Shown here: positions 23,957 to 31,123 of the stretch, one piece after another
Layout: each line of letters begins with the position of its first letter
Numbering within the stretch: position 1 is the first letter of the stretch
IMG/VR virus record: IMGVR_UViG_3300031758_000262
Span: 1-35,494 of that record
DNA length: 35,494 nt
Strand: one strand, 5' to 3'
Source: a virus
Notes under the pieces: generated by a model
Told to the model about the DNA's origin: nothing
The model's input: the letters and a program-made list of their open reading frames with translations, nothing else
Databases searched by the model: none
Position numbers and translations under genes: made by a program

Positions 23957-25876
23957 ATGAAATCAGTAGAACAGAAATACAGGAAGCTCTCTGACATTGA
24001 GCATGTGATTCTACGTCCAGGAATGTACGTTGGATCTATAAAACCTCACGATTCTGAGGTCTTTCTGTTAGGATCTGACGAGAAATTTAAGAAGAATCCT
24101 GTCACATATAACCCAGCTTTTCTCAAGATCTTTGATGAGATCATATCCAATTCAGTAGATGAGCACAAGCGAAATCCAAAGCTGAACAAGATAGAAGTGA
24201 CGGTAGACAAAGAGAAAGGTTCAATCACAATTTGGGACAATGGTGGCATACCCGTACAAAAACACAAAGAGTATGGTGAATGGATTCCAGAACTCATCTT
24301 CTCTTCTCTAAAGACAGGATCAAATTTTGATGACTCTGAAGAGAGACTTGTAGCAGGAACCAACGGTGTCGGAGCTACGCTCACTAACATTTTTTCAAAA
24401 GAATTCCGAATTAGAACATGTGATGGAAAGAAAGTCTTTGAACAGACTTTTAAGAATAACATGCACGACAGAGGAAATGTGAAGATCAGCGATGGAAAGA
24501 AAGGATTCACTGAAATTACATATTGGCCAGAGCTAGAGAGATTTGGAATGACTTCTATCGATCAAACTCATTTTGCTCTGATGAAGAAAAGGGTCATTGA
24601 TGCCGCGGCATGTAACCCTAAACTTTCTGTTAGTTTTAACGGAGAGGCTTTCTCTTTTAAATCTTTCAAACACTATACTGAACACTACATTTCTGATGTC
24701 TTTTACGAAGAAAGCCAGAGATGGAAGATAGGTATTGGTCTTTCAGAGGATGGATTCCAACAGGTGTCTTTCGTTAATTCTGTAGAGACTAAAGACGGAG
24801 GAACCCACGTAGAATATATTGCCAATCAAATTACTAATTGGCTAAGAGAAAGAATCAAGAAAAAACATAAAGTCGAAGTCAAGCCGTCAGAACTCAGGAA
24901 CCACATGTTCCTTTTTGTCGAAGCTTCTATCGTGAATTCTGGATTCTCTTCTCAGACAAAAGAAAAACTGATCACTGAACCTAAAGACTTTGGTTCATAT
25001 CACGAAGTCTCTGAAAAGACTCTGAAGCTGATCTTTCAATCTGAGATCATCAAACAGCTTCTCGATTGGATCCAAGAAAAGAAGCTAGCAGATGAGAGGA
25101 AACAACTCAGAGCTCTGAACAAGTTCCTTGACAAGACGAAGATCATCAAGCTGATAGATGCAAAGAACAAGAACGATCGTCATAAATGTACTCTTGCAAT
25201 TTTTGAAGGTGACAGTGCAAGTTCAGCATTTAGACAATTTAGAGATCCAATGACAATGGGAGCATTTCCTCTTAGAGGAAAGTTCATTAACGTAATGGAA
25301 CTCCCCAACACCAAAGTCATACAGAATCAGGAGGTCAAAAATCTCTTAGCTTCCATTGGATTGAAGATGGGTGAAGCACCTACAGATCTCAGATACGGCA
25401 AGGTCTTCATCTACTCAGATGCTGATCCAGACGGAGATTCTATCGCAGGACTTTTGATCAACTTCTTCGGTAAGTATTGGCCAGAACTCTTCGAAAAGGG
25501 AATCATCTGCAGAGTAATGACCCCTCTGGTTGTCGCTAAGAAAGGAAATGAAAAGAAATGGTTCTATACAAATAAAGAGTTCGATGCCTGGCAGGAGGCC
25601 CAGAAGACCTTGAGTGGTTGGTCTATTGAATATAAGAAAGGATTGGCTGCTCTAGAAAATGAAGAGTACCGAGAAATCATACAGAATCCTAATTATTTCG
25701 TGCTTGAGAAAGGAAAAGACTTTCAAGGTACTCTTGAAACTTGGTTTGCTGGAGATTCAAGTCCTCGCAAATTAAAGATTCTAGGAATTGCCGGAGAAGA
25801 CGAGATAGAAGAAGTAGAAGAGCCACAAGAGCCACAAACCCCACAAAAGAAAGAAAGATCTAAAGCTATATTTTAA
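23957..25876 (+). CDS. gp39: DNA topoisomerase II large subunit, gp39 (gp39-gp60 in one chain)
   Basis: A 639-residue type IIA topoisomerase ATPase/TOPRIM subunit. GHKL motifs are DEIISNSVDE (60-69), WDNGGIPV (93-100) and GTNGVGAT (134-141). The TOPRIM domain has EGDSAS (417-422) and DADPDGD (488-494), which bind Mg and support strand cleavage. In T4 this protein is split into gp39 (516) and gp60 (160). Here it is continuous, as in many T4 relatives. The C-terminus is a Glu/Pro/Gln linker followed by KKERSKAIF, a basic-hydrophobic tail resembling those of the nuclease at 6014 and the glycosyltransferases at 33121 and 34278. The stop overlaps the gp52 start (TAATG). Confidence 0.95.
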   Translation: MKSVEQKYRKLSDIEHVILRPGMYVGSIKPHDSEVFLLGSDEKFKKNPVTYNPAFLKIFDEIISNSVDEHKRNPKLNKIEVTVDKEKGSITIWDNGGIPVQKHKEYGEWIPELIFSSLKTGSNFDDSEERLVAGTNGVGATLTNIFSKEFRIRTCDGKKVFEQTFKNNMHDRGNVKISDGKKGFTEITYWPELERFGMTSIDQTHFALMKKRVIDAAACNPKLSVSFNGEAFSFKSFKHYTEHYISDVFYEESQRWKIGIGLSEDGFQQVSFVNSVETKDGGTHVEYIANQITNWLRERIKKKHKVEVKPSELRNHMFLFVEASIVNSGFSSQTKEKLITEPKDFGSYHEVSEKTLKLIFQSEIIKQLLDWIQEKKLADERKQLRALNKFLDKTKIIKLIDAKNKNDRHKCTLAIFEGDSASSAFRQFRDPMTMGAFPLRGKFINVMELPNTKVIQNQEVKNLLASIGLKMGEAPTDLRYGKVFIYSDADPDGDSIAGLLINFFGKYWPELFEKGIICRVMTPLVVAKKGNEKKWFYTNKEFDAWQEAQKTLSGWSIEYKKGLAALENEEYREIIQNPNYFVLEKGKDFQGTLETWFAGDSSPRKLKILGIAGEDEIEEVEEPQEPQTPQKKERSKAIF

Positions 25877-27240
25877 TGGTAAAAGAGAAAAAGAGAGAAG
25901 TCAGAGATTTTTTCGATACAGAATATCTCGATTATGCTAAATACGTAGTAGAGAGCAGAGCAATCCCTTCTGTCATTGACGGCTTCAAGCCTACTCAAAG
26001 AAAAATCATCCACGCAGCTAACAAGGTATGGAGAACAGGTTCTGAAAAACCGATGAAGGTCTTTCAACTAGCAGGTGTAGTCGCTTCTACGACTTTTTAT
26101 CACCACGGTAACGGATCGCTAGAAGGAGCCATTGTCGGAATGGCTCAAGATTTTAAGAACAGCATGCCTCTCTTTCAAGGCATCGGCCAGTTTGGTTCTC
26201 TAAGAAGTCCAGAAGCCGGAGCACCTCGATATATCGGAGTCAAGCTAAACAACAATTTCAAGCTTCTTTACAAAGACTTTGAACTAGTAAATTCTCAGTT
26301 TGAAGAAGGGGAAGAAATAGAACCGCAGTTCTTTCTACCTATCATCCCAACGGTTCTTCTCAACGGCAGCTCAGGCATTGCAGTAGGTTTTGCCACTAAT
26401 GTTCTAAACAGAAATCCTCTAGATTTGATAAGTGCATGTCTGGACGTTCTCAATGAAAAGAAAAAGTTGAAGGAGCTTAAACCTTGGATCAGACATTTTC
26501 AGGGTACTTATGAAAAGGCTCCAGACGGAGAAAGAAGCTGGTTATACAAAGGTCTTCACGAGATAAAAAATACGACTACTGTAGAAATCACTGAGATTCC
26601 ACCAGGACAGACTTACGAAAAATACGAGACTCATCTCAATTCTTTGATCGAGAAGAATCTTCTGGTTTCTTACGAAGACAATTCTTCAGGGCAGGTCAAC
26701 TACACTCTAAAATTCTCAAGACAAGTCTTAAGTGATCTTATGACTAGAGAAAAAGTAGAAGACGTCCTCAAGATGCAAGAAAGAGAAAGCGAGAACTTAA
26801 CGGTACTTGATGAATTCGGAAAATTAAAAATCTTCGAAAAAGCTGAAGACATTGTCAGATATTTCGTAGATTTCCGATTAGTCTATTATCAAAAGAGAAA
26901 AGACTATCTCATCGATCAACTGCAAAGAGAACTAAAAGTCCTGAATAACAGAGCCCGTTTCATCAAGGGCATCATTGATAGCAAGATCAAAGTAAATAAA
27001 GTCGAGAAGCAGAAAATTATAGAGACTCTCAAAGAACAAAAATTCGATGAGATTGACGGTAATTACAACTATCTCTTAAACATGCCGATCTATGCTTTGA
27101 CTCTAGAAAGATATCAAGAATTATTGAAGCAGGTAGAGATCAAAAAAGCTGAGCTGGAAGAGATCAAAGCTGCAGACATCAAAGATCTCTATAAGAAAGA
27201 TCTAAACGAATTAAAAACAAAGTTACAAAATGAACGATAA
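25876..27240 (+). CDS. gp52: DNA topoisomerase II medium subunit, gp52
   Basis: A 454-residue GyrA/ParC-type breakage-reunion subunit, near the T4 gp52 length (442). It begins with the conserved SRAIPSVIDGFKPTQRKII (28-46), followed by HHGNGSLEGAIVGMAQ (76-91) and APRYIG with the likely catalytic Tyr119. The C-terminal third is long helical coiled coil (about 325-454) and there is no beta-propeller wrapping domain, as in T4. Together with the gp39-like subunit it would relax or decatenate replicating DNA. Translation is coupled to gp39, and its end overlaps the next gene by 11 bases. Confidence 0.95.
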   Translation: MVKEKKREVRDFFDTEYLDYAKYVVESRAIPSVIDGFKPTQRKIIHAANKVWRTGSEKPMKVFQLAGVVASTTFYHHGNGSLEGAIVGMAQDFKNSMPLFQGIGQFGSLRSPEAGAPRYIGVKLNNNFKLLYKDFELVNSQFEEGEEIEPQFFLPIIPTVLLNGSSGIAVGFATNVLNRNPLDLISACLDVLNEKKKLKELKPWIRHFQGTYEKAPDGERSWLYKGLHEIKNTTTVEITEIPPGQTYEKYETHLNSLIEKNLLVSYEDNSSGQVNYTLKFSRQVLSDLMTREKVEDVLKMQERESENLTVLDEFGKLKIFEKAEDIVRYFVDFRLVYYQKRKDYLIDQLQRELKVLNNRARFIKGIIDSKIKVNKVEKQKIIETLKEQKFDEIDGNYNYLLNMPIYALTLERYQELLKQVEIKKAELEEIKAADIKDLYKKDLNELKTKLQNER

Positions 27241-27490
27241 TCAACAGATGCTGATGATTCAGCAGTACCTCAAAGATTCTAAAGGCGTTTCTTGCGAAAA
27301 GTGTAACCACCATCTCTTCGTAGAGAAATTTGCTTTGAGAAAAGTTAGCAGACTGATCACCGGATCTCCTAGTGACACTGTAATACCTGTTCCAGTTTTT
27401 GCATGCAGCGCATGTGGTCACGTAAACTCTGAATTTGCACCAAAAGAATTCTCTCTCACTGATGAGGCTTCTGATCAAATTTCCGACTAG
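27230..27490 (+). CDS. Small zinc-ribbon protein
   Basis: An 86-residue protein with two CxxC knuckles: C22/C25 (SCEKCNHH) and C59/C62 (ACSACGHVN). The spacing of 33 residues between them, with beta-type sequence in between, suits a zinc ribbon. No other domain is visible. It starts inside the end of gp52 (11-base overlap) and ends inside the next gene, so it belongs to the topoisomerase unit. Function is unknown; nucleic-acid or protein binding is likely from the fold. Confidence 0.7.
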   Translation: MNDNQQMLMIQQYLKDSKGVSCEKCNHHLFVEKFALRKVSRLITGSPSDTVIPVPVFACSACGHVNSEFAPKEFSLTDEASDQISD

Positions 27491-28841
27491 AGGTCGGAGA
27501 GATCTATTCTTCTCGACGTTCGATAAGTTTCATCAACTTTCGACGAGCGGTCGAGTCATTTATTTAGTCAGCATTGACGAAGACGATTCTGTAATGAACT
27601 CGGACGAAGTCAAATCGCTGATCAGAAGCTATCCCAATACAACCTTGACGGTAGGCGCGAGCAAGAACAAAATTGACGCGCTGAACAGAGATTTAGATTC
27701 CTTCTCTGAAGACTGGGATGTGATAGTGCTCGCAGCAGATGATACAGTACCAGCAGTTCTCGGCTATGATCAAATCATCTTAGATGAGATGAAAACTCAC
27801 TACCCTGACACTGACGGCGTTTTACATTTCAATGACGGCTTTTGGGGTAGAAGATTGAACACTCAATGCATTCTAGGAAAAAGATACTATCAAAGATTCG
27901 GATATGTCTATCATCCTAGCTATTCTTACGTCTATTGCGATAACGATTTTATGGATCTAGCCTACCTACTGGGCAAGCAGACTTATTTTGACAGAGTGAT
28001 CATCAAACACGAGCACCCTGATCTTTATGGTGGTAACACTGACATGATCCACCAGAAAAATTCACAATACGATTCCATTGACAAAGCTGTTTTTGAGGCT
28101 AGAAAGGAAAGACTCTTTGACATAGATCGAAAAAGAAAGATCAAGATAGTTCATCTGCTGTTAAAGCCTCTAGACGGACCTTACGGAGATAAGCAGAAAT
28201 TGTCCATAGAAAAATGGTCAGAAGTCAAGCAATACGTCTCAGCTTACACACAGCTTTTCAGTTTTCCGAATAGAACTGAGCTGCCTGTAGAAGAATGCGC
28301 AGATCCAAGCATGATCAGAGATTCTCAGCCTGCAGATGGAAGCCCTTGGCTTTCTTATGGACATTACGGAGCATATCAGGCTCATCGTAGAGCACTATTG
28401 GAAGAATTCAGCGAAGATTTAGATGCTCTCGTCGTGATAGAAGGTGATGTAATTTTTAACATTTCTCCAGCTGACATGGCTTTTAGACTTCATCATGCTC
28501 TAGAATTTGCTGAAAGCCACCAAGGTTCTCTAGTTACTTTTGCTAACGTTGGATATGGGTTGGCTTCTGATGCTTCCAAGAGAGATACTTCAATTCCGAT
28601 GGGGCCTTACACCCAGATAGATCATTTCATCACCGCTCACTGCTACATGGTTCTTAAGAACGAGAAAAAGAGCATCCAACACAAGCTCATAAATGAGAAG
28701 TGGCATGCTTGGGACATCTGGCTCTATTGGAACTATGACAAGAGAGTACCGATATTCCGCACACCAGAACCTCTAGTCTTTGAACCCGAAGGATTTTCGA
28801 TGATTGACTACAAGACTAAAGAAATTAACGTAAAGCTTTGA
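27462..28841 (+). CDS. Two-domain glycosyltransferase (GT2-like plus GT25-like)
   Basis: A 459-residue protein from the ATG at 27462. Residues 1-205 form a GT-A-type domain starting RLLIKFPTRGRR, with VSIDEDD, a WDVIVLAADDTVP segment (probable metal-binding DD) and a late conserved HPDLYGGN. Residues about 225-459 resemble family 25 transferases: IVHLLLKPLDGP at the start, GHYGAYQAHRRAL, then LVVIEGDVIF where the family usually has EDD, and YMVLKN near the end. EGD in place of EDD may alter metal binding. The target could be DNA, virion protein or a cell-surface sugar. A TTG at 27435 would extend it by nine residues, but the domain starts naturally at the ATG. It overlaps the zinc-ribbon gene by 29 bases. 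Confidence 0.8.
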   Translation: MRLLIKFPTRGRRDLFFSTFDKFHQLSTSGRVIYLVSIDEDDSVMNSDEVKSLIRSYPNTTLTVGASKNKIDALNRDLDSFSEDWDVIVLAADDTVPAVLGYDQIILDEMKTHYPDTDGVLHFNDGFWGRRLNTQCILGKRYYQRFGYVYHPSYSYVYCDNDFMDLAYLLGKQTYFDRVIIKHEHPDLYGGNTDMIHQKNSQYDSIDKAVFEARKERLFDIDRKRKIKIVHLLLKPLDGPYGDKQKLSIEKWSEVKQYVSAYTQLFSFPNRTELPVEECADPSMIRDSQPADGSPWLSYGHYGAYQAHRRALLEEFSEDLDALVVIEGDVIFNISPADMAFRLHHALEFAESHQGSLVTFANVGYGLASDASKRDTSIPMGPYTQIDHFITAHCYMVLKNEKKSIQHKLINEKWHAWDIWLYWNYDKRVPIFRTPEPLVFEPEGFSMIDYKTKEINVKL

Positions 28842-28868
28842 AACAAAAGGTCTTTCTTCTATAGAATT
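28840..28868 (+). promoter_or_regulatory. Putative promoter before the accessory gene block (GAAACA-N15-ATAGAATT)
   Basis: GAAACA (28840-28845), 15 bases, ATAGAATT (28861-28868): a weaker match in sequence but exact in spacing to the elements at 4961 and 23909. It is in the 46-base gap after the glycosyltransferase gene, one of the few real gaps in this part of the window, and precedes a long run of overlapping genes. Confidence 0.33.
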
Positions 28869-28887
28869 AGAAAGAAGGAAATTATTG

Positions 28888-29208
28888 ATGTGGACCGAGC
28901 TTATCGTATTTTTATCTCAGACTCTATTTAACATTTTTAAAGTACTAGAAATTAAGTACACTTATCAGAATAAGATAGGACCTTTACTATTGAACTCAGT
29001 CTGGATAAATCTAGTCTCTTTAGTCTCTGTCTATTATTCAATCGATAACCTATTCAAGGGAAATTTCATAGTGATCATTTTTTATATTTCTGGCAGCGTA
29101 GTCGGAAAATATCTAGGAATGAAATTAGACAATCCCGAGAATCAAATCTGGAAAAAACTATTCAATGGAAAAACCAAAACAAATTCTAGAAGAACATCTT
29201 CTCACTGA
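28888..29208 (+). CDS. Small membrane protein, DUF5698/UPF0316-like
   Basis: A 106-residue protein from the ATG at 28888; an in-frame TTG directly before it is less likely. Hydrophobic segments lie at about residues 3-20, 32-50 and 58-75, ending in a Gly-rich GSVVGKYLGMKLD motif, then a basic tail. The order of features, with an N-terminal helix, conserved IK/KY region and terminal G-x-x-x-G-x-Y-x-G-M, recalls the membrane domain of the UPF0316/DUF5698 proteins. The resemblance is by eye and modest. The next gene starts 44 bases before its end. Role unknown. Confidence 0.6.
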   Translation: MWTELIVFLSQTLFNIFKVLEIKYTYQNKIGPLLLNSVWINLVSLVSVYYSIDNLFKGNFIVIIFYISGSVVGKYLGMKLDNPENQIWKKLFNGKTKTNSRRTSSH

Positions 29209-29404
29209 AGAATCTTCTAACATTAAGAAGAGTGTCTACAATCACTGGGAGAAGACACTTACCGTAGTCTTTCATAATGATCAGATCTATAAGTATCTAG
29301 GAGTCGATGAAGAGACTTTTGAACAATACAAAACACAAGAATCTAAGGGTAAGGCTCATCTGCAGCTGCTCCGAGGGAAATTTGAATTCGAAAAAATACA
29401 ATAA
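29165..29404 (+). CDS. KTSC-domain protein
   Basis: A 79-residue protein whose residues 17-79 match the KTSC domain pattern: S-S-N-I near the start, a strand KTLTVVFHNDQIYKYLGV, and ESKGKAHLQLLRGKFEF at the end. KTSC domains are short beta-rich modules found alone or fused to other enzymes; their biochemical role is poorly defined, with RNA or protein binding suggested. It overlaps the membrane-protein gene by 44 bases. Confidence 0.68.
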   Translation: MEKPKQILEEHLLTEESSNIKKSVYNHWEKTLTVVFHNDQIYKYLGVDEETFEQYKTQESKGKAHLQLLRGKFEFEKIQ

Positions 29405-29407
29405 ACA

Positions 29408-29653
29408 ATGAACATGTCACAGAATCTTTTGTTTGAGGCGACGCTACGCCACTACGAGGCCCAGGAAGCTGAGGCCAAAGCGATTTTATCGGTCTATTTT
29501 ACAAACCCTGTTGGAATTGGAGAGCATCCTGATCTTTTGGCTGAGATCAAAAGATACACGGAAAAACTCGATGCTGCACAGGGGGTTTTAGAAACTCTGA
29601 AAAAGAATTTCTTAGAAGACGATGAAGATCAAGAACTAATTGTGGAGGCTTAA
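29408..29653 (+). CDS. Small conserved phage protein of unknown function
   Basis: An 81-residue helical, acidic protein. The central NPVGIGEHPDLL segment resembles one I recall from small hypothetical proteins of other T4-like phages, in which VGIGEHPD precedes a long helix. The C-terminal helix is followed by an acidic end (LEDDEDQE). No function can be assigned. It lies three bases after the KTSC stop and one base before the kinase start. Confidence 0.62.
   Translation: MNMSQNLLFEATLRHYEAQEAEAKAILSVYFTNPVGIGEHPDLLAEIKRYTEKLDAAQGVLETLKKNFLEDDEDQELIVEA
29644..29648 (+). promoter_or_regulatory. Shine-Dalgarno-like GGAGG, exceptional in this window
   Basis: GGAGG lies six bases before the ATG at 29655, in the last codons of the previous gene. 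It supports that ATG over the in-frame TTG at 29640. Nearly all other starts here lack such a site and have A-rich leaders, so this may be chance from Glu-Ala codons or a sign of a recently acquired gene. Confidence 0.4.
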
Positions 29654-29654
29654 T

Positions 29655-30131
29655 ATGAACAGAATCATCTTAGTCGGAAAGGCAGCTTCTGGTAAAGATC
29701 ATCTGAGAAAGAGATTAGAAAACAGAGGTCTCACCTACGCAGTTTCATATACAACACGCCCTCCTCGCCCTGGAGAAGTCCACGAAGTCGATTACATTTT
29801 CATTTCTGAAGAGAAATTCTCAGAAATGATAGAAAAAGACGAGTGGTACGAATGGGTCTCTTTTAACGGTTGGAAGTATGGTACTTCTAGAATCCAATTC
29901 GAAAAAGACGATCTTTTCATCATGACGCCTGGAGGAATCTCACACATATCTGAAGACGAAAGAAAGAAGAGCTTTATCATCTTTTTAGACGTTGATCAAG
30001 AAAAAAGAAGACAGAGATTAGCCGAGAGAATCATGCCAGGAGATTCAGTAGAGAGAAGAATAATCGCGGATGAGGAAGACTTCAAAGACTTCACCACCTA
30101 CGACTTAAAAATAACAAATGACGATTTTTGA
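29655..30131 (+). CDS. Guanylate kinase-like nucleoside monophosphate kinase
   Basis: A 158-residue P-loop kinase with GKAASGKD (8-15) and the guanylate-kinase signature TTRPPRPGE (33-41), then VDYIFIS and a lid-like Arg-rich region (EKRRQRLAERI) before a final Asp/Glu-rich helix. It is shorter than bacterial Gmk (about 200) but keeps the nucleotide- and NMP-binding motifs. It would phosphorylate dGMP/GMP or a related deoxynucleotide for the phage dNTP pool. T4 uses one broad dNMP kinase (gp1); here a Gmk-like and a Tmk-like enzyme may share that role. It overlaps the next gene by 14 bases. Confidence 0.85.
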   Translation: MNRIILVGKAASGKDHLRKRLENRGLTYAVSYTTRPPRPGEVHEVDYIFISEEKFSEMIEKDEWYEWVSFNGWKYGTSRIQFEKDDLFIMTPGGISHISEDERKKSFIIFLDVDQEKRRQRLAERIMPGDSVERRIIADEEDFKDFTTYDLKITNDDF

Positions 30132-30537
30132 TGGAATAGTCTTTTCAGAAGAAGACTTAAAAGACAAAGAAAGATTGGAAATGATGGTAGAATCAGAATC
30201 AGTTAGAATCTACCAATCAGACGAAGCACGAAAAGGAAGAAGTCTCGAGGACATTCGTAATAAAGTCCGTCAAGGAAAAATCGCAGAACTCTATCTCATA
30301 GAAAATTACGGTTACTCAGAATCAGACATCATGTGGCACGATCTCATCGATCCGATGGGAGATTACACTGAAGTCAAGGCATACTCTGGTCTCTGGGACG
30401 AACACGCACCCCAAGTCACTCGAGATTTGAAGAGATATAGAGCTATCTCTAAATTCAAGTCCAAGTGGTATCTACTTTTCTCTGTTGACAAGAGAAACTT
30501 TTACAAATTCATCGCTAAAATTAAAATAAAGGACTAA
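30118..30537 (+). CDS. PD-(D/E)XK-like nuclease candidate
   Basis: A 139-residue protein with the order of motifs expected of a restriction-endonuclease-like fold: GKIAE with Glu57 in a first helix, D75 (or D78) in a strand, then TEVKAYS with the E85-V-K87 catalytic pair, followed by a helix and the strand KWYLLFSV. The small size is typical of phage members. It could cleave host or unmodified DNA, or serve in recombination or repair. No target-recognition domain is seen. It is embedded between two nucleotide kinase genes, overlapping the first and one base before the second, in a block that may modify the phage DNA. Confidence 0.62.
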   Translation: MTIFDGIVFSEEDLKDKERLEMMVESESVRIYQSDEARKGRSLEDIRNKVRQGKIAELYLIENYGYSESDIMWHDLIDPMGDYTEVKAYSGLWDEHAPQVTRDLKRYRAISKFKSKWYLLFSVDKRNFYKFIAKIKIKD

Positions 30538-30538
30538 G

Positions 30539-31123
30539 ATGGCTCAGAAATACATCATCATCGAAGGTATGGATCGTTGCGGTAAAGACACTCAAATAGG
30601 TCTTATCCAGAAAAAGTTCAAAGATGAGACTTTCCACGTCTTTCATTATGCTAAAGTCCCCTTTAAGACGAAAGAAGATCATCTATCCTACAACCAACGT
30701 CTCTACCAAGACATGTTCAAGGTGATGTTTGAAAATCTCGGCTCTGGTAGGAATTTCATTTTTAACAGATCTCATTTAGGAGAATCTGTCTATTCTCCAA
30801 AGTACAGGGATTACAATGGTGATTATGTTTTCAACATTGAAAAGACCTTTGTAGATGCTCTCAAAGATCAACTGATGCTTATCGTTCTCGTCAATGTCCC
30901 TGACATATTGATGAGCAGAGATGATGGAAATTCTCTTTCTAACAAGAGAGAAGATATTTCTTATGAGAGATCAGCATTCATCAGAGGCTATGGTCTTAGT
31001 TCTATCCATCACAAGAGATTGATAGAATGCGGAGAGAGAAACATCGATTCGATCCACCAAGAGATCATAGAATTTATTCAAAAATCTTTAGAAACCGAAA
31101 CTCTTTATGAACAAATCGATTAA
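30539..31123 (+). CDS. Thymidylate kinase-like dNMP kinase
   Basis: A 194-residue P-loop kinase beginning YIIIEGMDRCGKDTQ (5-19), the dTMP kinase EGxDRxGKxTQ motif. NRSHLGESVY (about 76-85) occupies the place of the DR(Y/H) substrate motif, with Asn in place of Asp. LIVLVNVP and a lid region with Arg residues follow. It would phosphorylate dTMP, or, given the dCMP-hydroxymethylase-like enzyme right after it, possibly hydroxymethyl-dCMP, as T4 gp1 does. The latter is inference. It overlaps the next gene by 17 bases. Confidence 0.82.
   Translation: MAQKYIIIEGMDRCGKDTQIGLIQKKFKDETFHVFHYAKVPFKTKEDHLSYNQRLYQDMFKVMFENLGSGRNFIFNRSHLGESVYSPKYRDYNGDYVFNIEKTFVDALKDQLMLIVLVNVPDILMSRDDGNSLSNKREDISYERSAFIRGYGLSSIHHKRLIECGERNIDSIHQEIIEFIQKSLETETLYEQID

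Noticed and set aside
27435-27461. TTG start nine codons upstream for the two-domain glycosyltransferase
   Set aside because: It lies deep inside the zinc-ribbon gene and the transferase domain begins right after the ATG at 27462.
28851-28875. TCTTTCT/AGAAAGA hairpin after the two-domain glycosyltransferase gene as a terminator
   Set aside because: The stem is seven mostly A-T pairs and no T tract follows.
29640-29654. TTG start five codons upstream of the guanylate kinase-like gene
   Set aside because: The ATG at 29655 follows a GGAGG site and leads directly into the P-loop strand.
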